From Ch128b sp964527925 (lineage in GTDB: Bacteria > Bacteroidota > Ignavibacteria > Ch128b), in assembly GCA_964527925.1 (NCBI GenBank), contig CAZGQO010000011.1:1-64000 (forward strand): a stretch of 64,000 nt of DNA, given 5' to 3'. Below the pieces are notes generated by a model, which was not told the DNA's origin, made no database searches, and saw nothing but the letters and a program-made list of their open reading frames with translations. Every line of letters starts with the position of its first letter. Position 1 is the first letter of the stretch. Positions 18,244 to 26,750 of this stretch are shown in pieces. Made by a program: the position numbers and the translations under genes.

Positions 18244-18684
18244 TTAACTAATTAATTTAATGTAACTATTTTTATTTGGGTAATTAATTACGATAAAAAT
18301 AAACAAAACTAGAATGGCGAAAAATAAAACGATCGAACGGGAAAGTACAAAAAGGGTTGCAATAACAATTAATGAAATTTCAAGAAGACTTAACTTAAAT
18401 ACAAACGCCATTTGAAATTGCTGAAGCTTCACATTCAATTGGTCCTTAAAACTAATTTTCGATAAAGATTTTTTGTAAACACTTTGAGCAAGAATTATAG
18501 TTATAATTGCAAAAACAATGATTAATACTTCCTTAACTAAGGATAATTCAATCCTGATTTCATCATTAAAAAAGATCCAGAATATAATTGATATAAAAAT
18601 CACAACTACAGAACTGAGAGCAAATCCCGCATAAATGACTTTAACAATTCGAAAAAAAGTATTTACATATTTCTCATCTTCCAT
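18244..18684 (-). CDS. Small integral membrane protein of unknown function
   Basis: The 146-residue product has four hydrophobic segments: VIYAGFALSSVVVIFISIIFWIFF, VLIIVFAIITIILA, a third around LLEISLIVIATLFVL, and a fourth, VLFFAILVLFIFIVI. I do not recognise the family. The frame could extend to a GTG at 18741, but the ATG at 18684 has a good GAAAGG ribosome-binding site 7 bases upstream and gives a more usual N-terminus (MEDEKYVN). It directly precedes the YdeI-like gene, with adjoining stop and start. Confidence 0.6.
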   Translation of the reverse strand: MEDEKYVNTFFRIVKVIYAGFALSSVVVIFISIIFWIFFNDEIRIELSLVKEVLIIVFAIITIILAQSVYKKSLSKISFKDQLNVKLQQFQMAFVFKLSLLEISLIVIATLFVLSRSIVLFFAILVLFIFIVINYPNKNSYIKLIS

Positions 18685-18850
18685 TCGATTACCTTTCTTT
18701 TTTATAATACCCACAATTTTATTCAATCCAACAGCAGGCACTTAAAATATCTATAAATTTTCGCTAAAAAGCATGTAGTATTTCCCTTACAAAGACTGAT
18801 TAAAGGTAGAGTTGGTCATTTTTAATATTTTTGTAAAAAACGGATAAGAG

Positions 18851-19363
18851 ATGGAAGTACTTTTTAGCGCTCTGATGATCATGTGTATGAGAATATCAGA
18901 TGTCGCAATTGGAACTATCAGAACGTTAATAGTTGTCTAGGGTCGCAAGTATTGGGCAGGAATTCTGGGTTTCATTGAAGTAACAATCTGGATTGTTGCA
19001 ATTAGACATATAATGTTAAACATTGATAACCTATGGAATATTCTTGGTTACTCAACAGGATTCGGTTTAGGAAATATAATTGGGATATCTCTGGAGCAAA
19101 AATTTGGTTTTGGCTTCGTACAGATTTATGTGATTTCTATGCATTACGCTGATCAAATTGCTCTGGAATTAAGAAAAAATAAATTTGGTGTGACAAAATT
19201 ACCTGCTGAAGGTGGAAGTGGAGGACACTCTATACTGGTAATTCTAACAACAAGGAAACGACAAAAAGAACTTATCTCTATAGTTGAATCAATTGACCCG
19301 AAAGCGTTTATTTCTGTTCAATCTGCAACTCCTTATCGAGGGTATATTCATTCTAGGAAATAA
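18851..19363 (+). pseudogene. UPF0316 (DUF2179/DUF5698) membrane protein gene with in-frame TAG
   Basis: Reading from ATG at 18851 gives MEVLFSALMIMCMRISDV, then an Arg/Thr-rich turn typical of UPF0316 (GTIRTLIVV), then TAG at 18938-18940. The same frame then continues without a break: GRKYWAGILGFIEVTIWI, and on to the DUF2179 domain with LEQKFGFGFVQIY and GGSGGHSILVILTTRKR, ending at 19363. Joined, this is a typical 170-residue UPF0316 protein with three N-terminal membrane helices and a cytosolic C-terminal domain. Relatives have a Lys, Arg or Gln-like polar residue at the stop position. The downstream ATG at 19013 would give only the C-terminal part with no ribosome-binding site. A GATAAGAG ribosome-binding-like site precedes 18851. 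Confidence 0.75.
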
Positions 19364-19364
19364 T

Positions 19365-19955
19365 TCACCGGATTTCTTTGATAACTTCCAGAATTCCCAC
19401 CCGAATCATCATGACAGCAATTGCCGCTAAAAATAACGATGCAACTTTTGCAAATGCTTTTGCACCTGATTCTCCAAGAAAATCTACAACTTTTTCTGCA
19501 TAATAAAGGACAAAAAATACTATAATTAAATTTATAAACACTGATAAAATTGTTGGAATAATTCCATTATTATTAACAAGCACAAGTATAGTTGTGAGAG
19601 CTGCTGGACCCATAATCAGTGGAATTCCAATTGGAACGATTCCGATTGTGCCCTGTGGTTTGCGGCGGTCATCACTTGAGAAAACGAGATCATCAATCGA
19701 GAGAATAAGCAGAACTAAACCGCCACCAATTCGAAAATCATTTAATGTAATCCCCATAAAATCTAAAATAACTTTTCCGGAAGCGAGAAAAATCATAGCA
19801 AGGATGAAAGCTGTGATTACAGCCTGGATAACTAATCTCCTCTTTTCTTTTTTTTCGAAATTTTCTGTAAGAGCTAAGTAAATCGGTGCAGTACCAATTA
19901 TATCAATAGCAACAAAGAGTGGAATAAAACTTAAAAGGAATTCATTTAATCCCAT
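19365..19955 (-). CDS. MarC family integral membrane protein
   Basis: The 196-residue protein has six hydrophobic segments and the MarC (UPF0056) pattern: SFIPLFVAIDIIGTAPIYLAL at the N-terminus, DDLVFSSDDRR in the middle loop, and IGIVPIGIPLIMGPAALTTIL in the fourth segment. The family resides in the inner membrane. Its old link to multiple antibiotic resistance was not confirmed, and its function is unknown. Its stop lies 1 bp from the stop of the convergent UPF0316 pseudogene. It lies 16 bp downstream of ackA on the same strand. Confidence 0.88.
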   Translation of the reverse strand: MGLNEFLLSFIPLFVAIDIIGTAPIYLALTENFEKKEKRRLVIQAVITAFILAMIFLASGKVILDFMGITLNDFRIGGGLVLLILSIDDLVFSSDDRRKPQGTIGIVPIGIPLIMGPAALTTILVLVNNNGIIPTILSVFINLIIVFFVLYYAEKVVDFLGESGAKAFAKVASLFLAAIAVMMIRVGILEVIKEIR

Positions 19956-19971
19956 TATAATTTCTCTGATA

Positions 19972-21195
19972 TTAGTTTGCAGCAGTTATGTTCTTTTTCA
20001 TTTCAGCGACAATATCCGATGTATCAAGGGCAATAACTAATTCTTCATTAGTTGGAATTACAAAGACTTGAACTCTTGAATTCTCTTTCGAAATTTTTCT
20101 TTCACCTTTCTCATTGATGTTTTTATTTTCATCAATCTCAATTCCAAGAAATTCCATGTTTGATAAAACTTCTTTTCTCACTTCAGAGCTATTTTCACCA
20201 ATTCCACCAGTAAAGACCATTGCATCAAGTCCACCGAGAGCAGCAGTATAAGCACCAATATATTTCTTGATCCTATAACAGAAAACTTCAAAAGCATATC
20301 TGGATCTTTCGTTTCCTTCGTTCATTGATTTGATAATTTCACGCATATCATTTGATACACCAGAAATACCCATCAAACCGCTATGTTTATTCAACATTGT
20401 ATTCACTTCAGCGAGAGTTAATTCTTCTTTTCCCATTACATGAAGTGGAATAGAAGGATCAATATCACCACAACGAGTTCCCATTAACAAACCTTCAAGG
20501 GGAGTAAATCCCATAGAAGTATCGATTGAAACTCCACCATTAATTGCAGCAACACTACAACCATTTCCGAGGTGACAGGTAATAATTTTCAAAGATTCAT
20601 ACGGTTTATTCATTAATTCAGCAGCTCGTTTTGAAACATAAAGATGTGATGTTCCATGAAAACCATATCTACGAATTTTGTATTTCTTATAGAGCAAATA
20701 AGGTATACCATACAAAAATGCTTTTGGCGGCATCTTTTGATGAAATGCTGTATCAAACACACCAACTTGAGGAATGCCGGGCAAATGCTTTTGACAGGCT
20801 ACTATACCTTTGATATTTGGTGGATTATGTAAGGGAGCAAGTTCAATGTTTTCGCGAAGAGTTTGAATAACTGCATCAGTAATTAAAACACTACCGGAAA
20901 AATCTTCACCACCGTGAACTACTCTATGACCGACTGCTTCAATCTCACTTTTATCTTTTATAACGCCGTGATTTCTACTAAGAAGTACTGCTATCACATA
21001 TTCAATAGCGATATCATGATCAAGAATTTCACCTGTGATTTTAATTGTATCTCCATCGTATCTTTGGTGAGTGAGAATTGCACTCGAAGAACCAATTCTT
21101 TCAATCAATCCCTTTGCAAGGACTAATCTATCTTCAGTTGAAATAAATTGATATTTGACAGAAGAACTTCCACAATTTAAAACTAAAACTCTCAT
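19972..21195 (-). CDS. ackA: Acetate kinase
   Basis: The 407-residue protein matches acetate kinase throughout: LNCGSSSVKYQF at the N-terminus, AVGHRVVHGGEDF, the active-site segment VGVFDTAFHQKMPPKA, RRYGFHGTSHLYV, ITCHLGNGCSVAAI, DTSMGFTPLEGLLMGTRCGDIDP, and the ATP-binding GGLDAMVFTGGIGENS near the C-terminus. It interconverts acetate plus ATP with acetyl phosphate plus ADP in the cytoplasm. A stand-alone phosphotransacetylase gene is not next to it. The only PTA-like domain in the window is the C-terminal part of the malic enzyme at 44258-46522. It lies between the hydroxyacyl-CoA dehydrogenase and marC, all on one strand with short gaps. Confidence 0.97.
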   Translation of the reverse strand: MRVLVLNCGSSSVKYQFISTEDRLVLAKGLIERIGSSSAILTHQRYDGDTIKITGEILDHDIAIEYVIAVLLSRNHGVIKDKSEIEAVGHRVVHGGEDFSGSVLITDAVIQTLRENIELAPLHNPPNIKGIVACQKHLPGIPQVGVFDTAFHQKMPPKAFLYGIPYLLYKKYKIRRYGFHGTSHLYVSKRAAELMNKPYESLKIITCHLGNGCSVAAINGGVSIDTSMGFTPLEGLLMGTRCGDIDPSIPLHVMGKEELTLAEVNTMLNKHSGLMGISGVSNDMREIIKSMNEGNERSRYAFEVFCYRIKKYIGAYTAALGGLDAMVFTGGIGENSSEVRKEVLSNMEFLGIEIDENKNINEKGERKISKENSRVQVFVIPTNEELVIALDTSDIVAEMKKNITAAN

Positions 21196-21207
21196 CCTAT
21201 TTTCTCA

Positions 21208-22161
21208 CTATTTTGATTCTGTGATTTTTCTTCCATGTTCATCATACTTAAAAAATCCTTCACCAGATTTTTTACCCAATTTTCCTTCTCTCACATATTT
21301 TCTTAACAGTGGACAAGGCCGATATCTTGGTTCACCCAGTTCATGCCATAATGATTCCATCCAGGCTAAAATTTCATCAAGTCCCATACTATCAGCTAAT
21401 TCTAAAGGACCGATTGGAAGATTATAACCAAGTTTTGTAGCTGTATCAATACCTTCTGCTGTTGCAAGTCCTTCCATTAAAATATGCATCGCTTCATTTA
21501 AGAATGGGACAATGACTCTCGTTGTGATAAAACCTGGATATTCAAAAACTTCAACAGCTGTTTTGCCTAATTTTTTTGCAAATGTTTTTGCGATGTTTGT
21601 TGTTTCATCTGAAGTTTCAATTCCACGAACAATTTCAACAACTGGAACTTTTGGTACTGGATTTAAGAAATGCATTCCAATTGTTTTATCACCCCTTGAT
21701 GTTCCTTCAGCAATTTTTGAAAGACTTAAAGTTGAAGTATTTGAAACAAATATCGTTTCTGGCGGACAAATTGAATCAAGCTTTTTGAATATTTCTTGTT
21801 TTAGTTTTAAATCTTCATCAACTGCTTCAATGATTATATCACATTCCTTAACTTCGTTGATGTTGGTAGTCCATTTAATTCTTTGAAGAATTGCTTTTTT
21901 CTCACTGATTGTCATCCCCCATCGTTGAATTTCTCTATCCATACTTTCACTGAGTCTTTTTTTGCTTCGTTCAGCGCTTGCTTCATCTTTCTCAACAATA
22001 ATCACATCCAGACCAGCCTGAGAAGCTGCCTGTGCAATTCCCATACCCATTATTCCTCCACCAATTATGCCAACGGTTTCAATCCTTTCGGTTTCAACTT
22101 GCGTAATTGGCATTTCATCGATTAAATCCTGTAACTTTAATTTTTTTTCATCAGCGTTCAT
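21208..22161 (-). CDS. 3-hydroxyacyl-CoA (3-hydroxybutyryl-CoA) dehydrogenase
   Basis: The protein is about 317 residues from the ATG at 22161. It has the NAD-binding GGGIMGMGIAQAASQAG, the acidic end of beta-2 (VIIVEKD), SNTSTLSLSKIAEGT, and the catalytic region MHFLNPVPKVPVVEIVRG with the family His. The C-terminal domain has the usual LGYNLPIGPLELADSMGLD. It oxidises 3-hydroxyacyl-CoA to 3-ketoacyl-CoA, or the reverse, in beta-oxidation or butyrate-type metabolism. An upstream GTG at 22167 adds two residues. Its start overlaps the end of the lipoprotein gene by about 11 bp, and ackA follows 12 bp later, which suggests one operon. Confidence 0.93.
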   Translation of the reverse strand: MNADEKKLKLQDLIDEMPITQVETERIETVGIIGGGIMGMGIAQAASQAGLDVIIVEKDEASAERSKKRLSESMDREIQRWGMTISEKKAILQRIKWTTNINEVKECDIIIEAVDEDLKLKQEIFKKLDSICPPETIFVSNTSTLSLSKIAEGTSRGDKTIGMHFLNPVPKVPVVEIVRGIETSDETTNIAKTFAKKLGKTAVEVFEYPGFITTRVIVPFLNEAMHILMEGLATAEGIDTATKLGYNLPIGPLELADSMGLDEILAWMESLWHELGEPRYRPCPLLRKYVREGKLGKKSGEGFFKYDEHGRKITESK

Positions 22162-23062
22162 ATTCACTTATTCTCTTTAATTTGTTCATAATGATAGAAC
22201 TTTTGATTAAATCTATTTTCCTTTTTGGAATTTTGATAATTGTCTCAACACCTTTGTTTTCTACATAAATATCAGCACCAACAAGTTCATTAACAATTGG
22301 GTCATTTGGTTCTGTCAGTGCAATAATTGAAACAATTCCATTGAGAACACTACTTAATAAGTAAGCTTTTCGTTCATCAACGCACTCCCAGTGTGTTGAG
22401 ATACTCAAGTTTTTTTCATACCAGATTGAAAAATTTATAAAATTGAGTGACCTGATTAGATTTTCAAGTTTTTCATCTTTTAGATTTCCGTTTTTCAAAA
22501 TACCGAAAATTAGGGATGGATCTTTCGTCATAAACCAGAATTGATCTTTATACTTGAGAGAATTAATCATTCTTCGAAATTGTGGATTCTTCGTGAAATT
22601 TATCTCTAATTTCCCAGATTCAATTTCGTTTATTTTTTCCTTTTCGTTCGAAATAACCAAAAGTTTATCTGCGAGCGTTGTATAGTAAAATCCATGTTTT
22701 TCATTTGAAATTGTTTTTTTTAGAACAGGATTTTTTAATGTAATAATGATTAGATTTGACCCAGTCCATTCAGTTGCAACAATAAAGTCATCAACATCTT
22801 TATTAAAATCAATTCCGAGACTATCAAAGAAAGAAAGATTAAAATCTCTGTTTAAAATTTCCGGGTTGTAAACAGTGTCTTTTAATAAACCTGACTTTTT
22901 CAAATTTTTCAGATTAACATAAATAATATTCATCGGATCGTAAGGGAGAACTCGAAGCTTCTTAACCATCGAAGGTTCTAAAGGTTGAGAAACTTCTTTA
23001 ACACATGAACTCAATAGAATCAATGCACCTATCAAAATTGCGAAGGCTAACTTAGTTTTCAA
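22151..23062 (-). CDS. Lipoprotein of unknown function
   Basis: The 303-residue product starts with a lipoprotein signal (AFAILIGALILLSSC, lipobox LSSC with Cys20) and is otherwise soluble. It contains segments such as PYDPMNIIYVNLKNLKKSG, VDDFIVATEWTGSNLIIITL and LKYKDQFWFMTKDPSLIFGIL. These resemble the DUF3352-like layout in which a protein reports residual values of a bound state, but I cannot assign a family with confidence. It is probably anchored in the outer or inner membrane facing the periplasm. It is the first gene of the minus-strand group running through the dehydrogenase, ackA and marC, with an 11-bp overlap. Confidence 0.7.
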   Translation of the reverse strand: MKTKLAFAILIGALILLSSCVKEVSQPLEPSMVKKLRVLPYDPMNIIYVNLKNLKKSGLLKDTVYNPEILNRDFNLSFFDSLGIDFNKDVDDFIVATEWTGSNLIIITLKNPVLKKTISNEKHGFYYTTLADKLLVISNEKEKINEIESGKLEINFTKNPQFRRMINSLKYKDQFWFMTKDPSLIFGILKNGNLKDEKLENLIRSLNFINFSIWYEKNLSISTHWECVDERKAYLLSSVLNGIVSIIALTEPNDPIVNELVGADIYVENKGVETIIKIPKRKIDLIKSSIIMNKLKRISEYER

Positions 23063-23179
23063 TTCAAGATTCTAATATTTTCTTTACTTGTTTATTTTAG
23101 AAGGAAAATTAGTTTTTCAAAATTAGTCAATAAAAAAAAGCTATTCAATTTTCGAGTTTTTCATCTTTAGGAATTTTTT

Positions 23180-24235
23180 ATGGTAAAAGTTGAACCCCAA
23201 AAAATTCGAAATATATTAGTACTAAGAAAGCATAATCAAATTGGTGATTTATTAGTCTCACGTCCCCTGTTTTATGCTTTAAGAAAACATTTTCCAAATG
23301 CTAAGATTGTCTTACTCGCCTCGAAAACGAACTATCCTATTCCTTTCCAAGAGCTAATTGAAGAAATTGATGAAGTTATAATCTATGATAGGTCATCAGT
23401 TGGAAAACAATTAAAATTGATAAAAATACTCAGAAGTAAAAATTTCGATCTTGGAATAGTTCCTTCTACTGTAAGGTTTTCTACGAGTTTAAACCTTATT
23501 AATTTTCTAATCGGTTGTAAATATCGGGTTGGTGTGAAAAGTTTAGGCGGAAAGAAAAATAAATTATCCTCGCTACTCAATATTAAATCCGATTTTGATT
23601 GGATAAATAAACGCACACACCAGGTTGCACGAAATCTTGAGTTAGCTCAGCTGATAGGATGTAAACTAACTTACGATGAAATATTAAATCTAAATTTTCA
23701 ATTCAATCGTGAAGAAATCGAAGAAGCAAAAAAGTATTTCATGGAGAAATTTAATAACGATAATCTTATCATTGGATTGCATCCTGGGGCAGGTAAAATA
23801 GAAAATGTTTGGCCAGCTGAAAATTTTATTTCTTTAATTAAAAGAATTTCTGAAAAATATGATGTAAATTTTTTAATTACTTCTGGTTCAACTGATGAAA
23901 AAATAATCCAACCAATTATTAATTTCTTAAAAACCAATAAAATCAATTATACAATTGCCCACAATTTACCTATTCGGAAGTTGGCTGCCTTGATTAATGT
24001 CTGTGATATTTTCATATCTAACGATACGGGGACAATGCACATTGCAGGTTTAACAAATACAAAATTAATTTCACTTTTCGGAAATACTGAAGCATTGGAA
24101 TGGTCGCCGTTGAGTAAGAATAAATTTTATATACAATCAGATTCTGATTCTATAGATGGGATTACAGTAGAGGAAGTAGAGAAATTTGTATTAATGTTGA
24201 TTAAGATTACAATGTATGAGAAAAGATTAACTTGA
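23180..24235 (+). CDS. Glycosyltransferase family 9 (heptosyltransferase-like)
   Basis: The 351-residue protein is a GT-B glycosyltransferase of family 9. The N-terminal domain has ILVLRKHNQIGDLLVSRPLFYALRK, the acceptor-side motif of ADP-heptose:LPS heptosyltransferases. The C-terminal domain has LHPGAGKIENVWPAENF and the donor-binding CDIFISNDTGTMHIAGL, then ISLFGNTEALEWSP. Such enzymes extend the inner core of lipopolysaccharide or related surface glycans at the inner membrane's cytoplasmic face. An AGGA ribosome-binding site precedes the ATG. No other LPS genes adjoin it. Its 3' end overlaps a small convergent ORF. Confidence 0.9.
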   Translation: MVKVEPQKIRNILVLRKHNQIGDLLVSRPLFYALRKHFPNAKIVLLASKTNYPIPFQELIEEIDEVIIYDRSSVGKQLKLIKILRSKNFDLGIVPSTVRFSTSLNLINFLIGCKYRVGVKSLGGKKNKLSSLLNIKSDFDWINKRTHQVARNLELAQLIGCKLTYDEILNLNFQFNREEIEEAKKYFMEKFNNDNLIIGLHPGAGKIENVWPAENFISLIKRISEKYDVNFLITSGSTDEKIIQPIINFLKTNKINYTIAHNLPIRKLAALINVCDIFISNDTGTMHIAGLTNTKLISLFGNTEALEWSPLSKNKFYIQSDSDSIDGITVEEVEKFVLMLIKITMYEKRLT

Positions 24236-24329
24236 ATAGAAAAATTATAACCAACACAAGTATTACTGAAAAAAGAATATAACGCGTTTGTTTAGTCTTG
24301 ACATCTCTTTTGTAATCTAAAGCTTTCAT
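24207..24329 (-). CDS. Small single-pass membrane protein (40 aa), hypothetical
   Basis: This short frame starts at an ATG with a strong GAGAGGGGAG ribosome-binding site just upstream. It encodes 40 residues: a charged N-terminus (MKALDYKRDVKTKQTR) and one membrane helix (YILFSVILVLVIIFLF). The positive residues before the helix suggest that the N-terminus stays inside. Its 3' end overlaps the last 29 bp of the convergent glycosyltransferase gene. No family is recognised. The ribosome-binding site and the clean topology argue for a real gene, and its shortness argues for caution. Confidence 0.45.
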   Translation of the reverse strand: MKALDYKRDVKTKQTRYILFSVILVLVIIFLFKLIFSHTL

Positions 24330-24398
24330 ATCTCCCCTCTCTTTTTATTAAAAAATTATAATTTTCTAAAAATATTTCAAGTTTCTTACGGCTTTAGA

Positions 24399-26618
24399 TT
24401 ACTTCAATTTTTTTGCAATCACAATAGGTCGTTTGATCGTTTCAATAACTCCATTTTGTTGATTGATAGCTTCCAATAAAACAATATAAATTCCGATTCT
24501 TAGGGGCTGATGATTATCATCGAGTCCTTCAAAAACTATTGAACCAACTGAACTCGAAGGCTCGTTATCAGCAAGAACCCGAACCAATCTTCCAACACTG
24601 TCAAAAATTCTCACTCGAATCTGAGCAGTTTCAATAGGCAATTGATAAGTTATAATGGTATGATCATCAATTCCATCCTGATCTGGTGAGAACGGATTAG
24701 GACTTATATCCAATTTTGTTTGAGACTCTCTTTTCTTCAAATAAATGGAATTTTGTCTAAGGGGAGTTCCTCCGATTTTCTCAACACAAGTACTCCAGTT
24801 TCTTGAGTCATTTGAGTTAAATAATGGGCTTATTCTTTCAAGTGATCTACCCTTATAACTTTCGATATCAGGATTATGCCAGTCCGGTGCATAATTAACA
24901 CTATCAATAGTTTTATTGAAAACATCTTTTAATAAAATTAAATCACCCGAATTTGAAAGAGATAAATCTGAGGTTCCAGCAACTTTAATAAATGGATAAG
25001 ATTGAACTTCATTCAAATAAGTAAACTGATTAAATATTGAAGAATCTGAAACAAGAAGAAAAAACTCACCTGGTTTTAAATAAAAACTTATCGAACTTAA
25101 CAAAAATGATTTTCCACCACCTTCAATAATTTTCCAGCCTGCAAGATTGATTGTGTCATTTGAATTATTAAATATCTCTACATATTCAGAAAAACCTGTT
25201 AATGGTTCAAACATAATTTCATTAAAAACTACATCCTGAAAATTATAAGACCTTATGTTCAAAACACTATTTTGCTTTCCGGGTGTCCCGCCGCTATCCG
25301 CGACCGATGCAACCCAGTTATTTCTATCATTTGACGGCAATGAAAAACTTATCCGTTCAATGGATTTATTTGTAAGTCCCCAATCAGAAATATAAAAAAC
25401 CGAATCAATAACCAATCCACGATCATCATAAATCACAACTCCGTCTCTATCATTATTAAGTGATGGGATACTTACAACTTGAATTTGAGATGGAATTGTA
25501 TCATAAAAATTTAATATTGAAAGATTGGTTGCCAAAACAATATAACTACCTGGATTCAGAATTAGATCTGAAGTTGTGATTGTTACTTTTGTTGGTGTTG
25601 CTAAAACATCAGAAATTTTCCAGTTCTTTAAGTTTATTGTTGAATTAGAATTATTGTAAAGCTCAACCCATTCTGGTTCGCCTGTTCGTGGTGTAAACAT
25701 TATTTCACTTATTAATACAGAACCGCTTGCAATTCCAGGTTTAATGTAGACAGTTAGTGTATCGTTTGATTGATTTTCATCAAGTGAATAATTTAATTCA
25801 CAAAGAACTCGTACTGGACTAACTAAATTTCTTATCAAGGAATCAGATTCGATAATTAGTGAGTCACCGGGAGGAATCATCTGAGTTATTGTCTTTGCAA
25901 ATGTAACTTCAAAAACATTATCATCATTATAGTCATACCTGAAAATCACATCAAAGTTATTTGCCTCTCTTATGCCTGAATTCTTAACAACAGCTTTAAT
26001 TCTTACATTATCATTCGTAACCGGATATAGTGGAACTGTTAAAAATTCTATAATTCCAAGATCATACTCTTTTACAGCTACGCTGTTTTGACTGCCAGGA
26101 GTTCCGTTCAAAACTAGCGAATTTGCCCAGTTAGAAGGTGAATTATCACCAATCATAAAAATTTTTTCATCTGAATAACCTGCAGAATTATTAGCTGAAT
26201 ATGTATATGTCCAGATAACTTGATCGACTTGATTGATTAAATCTACATCTCTATCCGTTGTATTTGCCATTCCAGAAGAACCAAAAGCATTATCATTAAT
26301 TTTTAATATTAAAGAATTTGAAGGAGGATTATAACCGCCAGCATAATCGTTTTCAAAAATTACAGCATACTGACGAGGTAAAATTTTTGTCCCCATCCCC
26401 GCATCTATGATTAAATCAGGATTAGAAGTGTAATATTTTATTTTCCATCCAGCAACATCAATAGTATCTGAAAAACTTGTATTAAACAATTCAATGAATT
26501 CCCCATTAGGAATGGATGTACTGTTATAGAACATTATCTCACTGAAGATTATCAAAGTATCTTTGCCCTGGGAAAAAGCTTGAATGGATAGAAGTAAAAA
26601 AAAAAATATTTTTTTCAT
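24399..26618 (-). CDS. Secreted lamin-tail-domain surface protein
   Basis: From the ATG at 26618 the product is about 739 residues, with a signal peptide (KIFFFLLLSIQAFSQ). It carries at least three lamin-tail-like (LTD) domains, each recognised by E-x-x-E-(L/I)-x-N and a GWKI strand: GEFIELFNTSFSDTIDVAGWKI, PEWVELYNNSNSTINLKNWKI and SEYVEIFNNSNDTINLAGWKI. A CARDB-like domain sits between the first and second. The C-terminus (SPNPFSPDQDGIDD...GRLVRVLADN...GIYIVLLEAI) is a FlgD-like/gliding-type end found on exported proteins of this phylum. The frame also extends to 26648, but GAAGGTG before the inner ATG decides for that start. LTD proteins may bind surfaces or DNA; function here is unknown. 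Confidence 0.82.
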   Translation of the reverse strand: MKKIFFFLLLSIQAFSQGKDTLIIFSEIMFYNSTSIPNGEFIELFNTSFSDTIDVAGWKIKYYTSNPDLIIDAGMGTKILPRQYAVIFENDYAGGYNPPSNSLILKINDNAFGSSGMANTTDRDVDLINQVDQVIWTYTYSANNSAGYSDEKIFMIGDNSPSNWANSLVLNGTPGSQNSVAVKEYDLGIIEFLTVPLYPVTNDNVRIKAVVKNSGIREANNFDVIFRYDYNDDNVFEVTFAKTITQMIPPGDSLIIESDSLIRNLVSPVRVLCELNYSLDENQSNDTLTVYIKPGIASGSVLISEIMFTPRTGEPEWVELYNNSNSTINLKNWKISDVLATPTKVTITTSDLILNPGSYIVLATNLSILNFYDTIPSQIQVVSIPSLNNDRDGVVIYDDRGLVIDSVFYISDWGLTNKSIERISFSLPSNDRNNWVASVADSGGTPGKQNSVLNIRSYNFQDVVFNEIMFEPLTGFSEYVEIFNNSNDTINLAGWKIIEGGGKSFLLSSISFYLKPGEFFLLVSDSSIFNQFTYLNEVQSYPFIKVAGTSDLSLSNSGDLILLKDVFNKTIDSVNYAPDWHNPDIESYKGRSLERISPLFNSNDSRNWSTCVEKIGGTPLRQNSIYLKKRESQTKLDISPNPFSPDQDGIDDHTIITYQLPIETAQIRVRIFDSVGRLVRVLADNEPSSSVGSIVFEGLDDNHQPLRIGIYIVLLEAINQQNGVIETIKRPIVIAKKLK

Positions 26619-26750
26619 AATCACCTTCAACCAAAATTTAAGTTTCAATAATCAAAAATATATATTACTGGTTATAAATCAATAATATACGATTGAATTT
26701 ATTTTTTCACACGTCTTAATTATATTAATCTGAAAAATTTATAGAATCAT

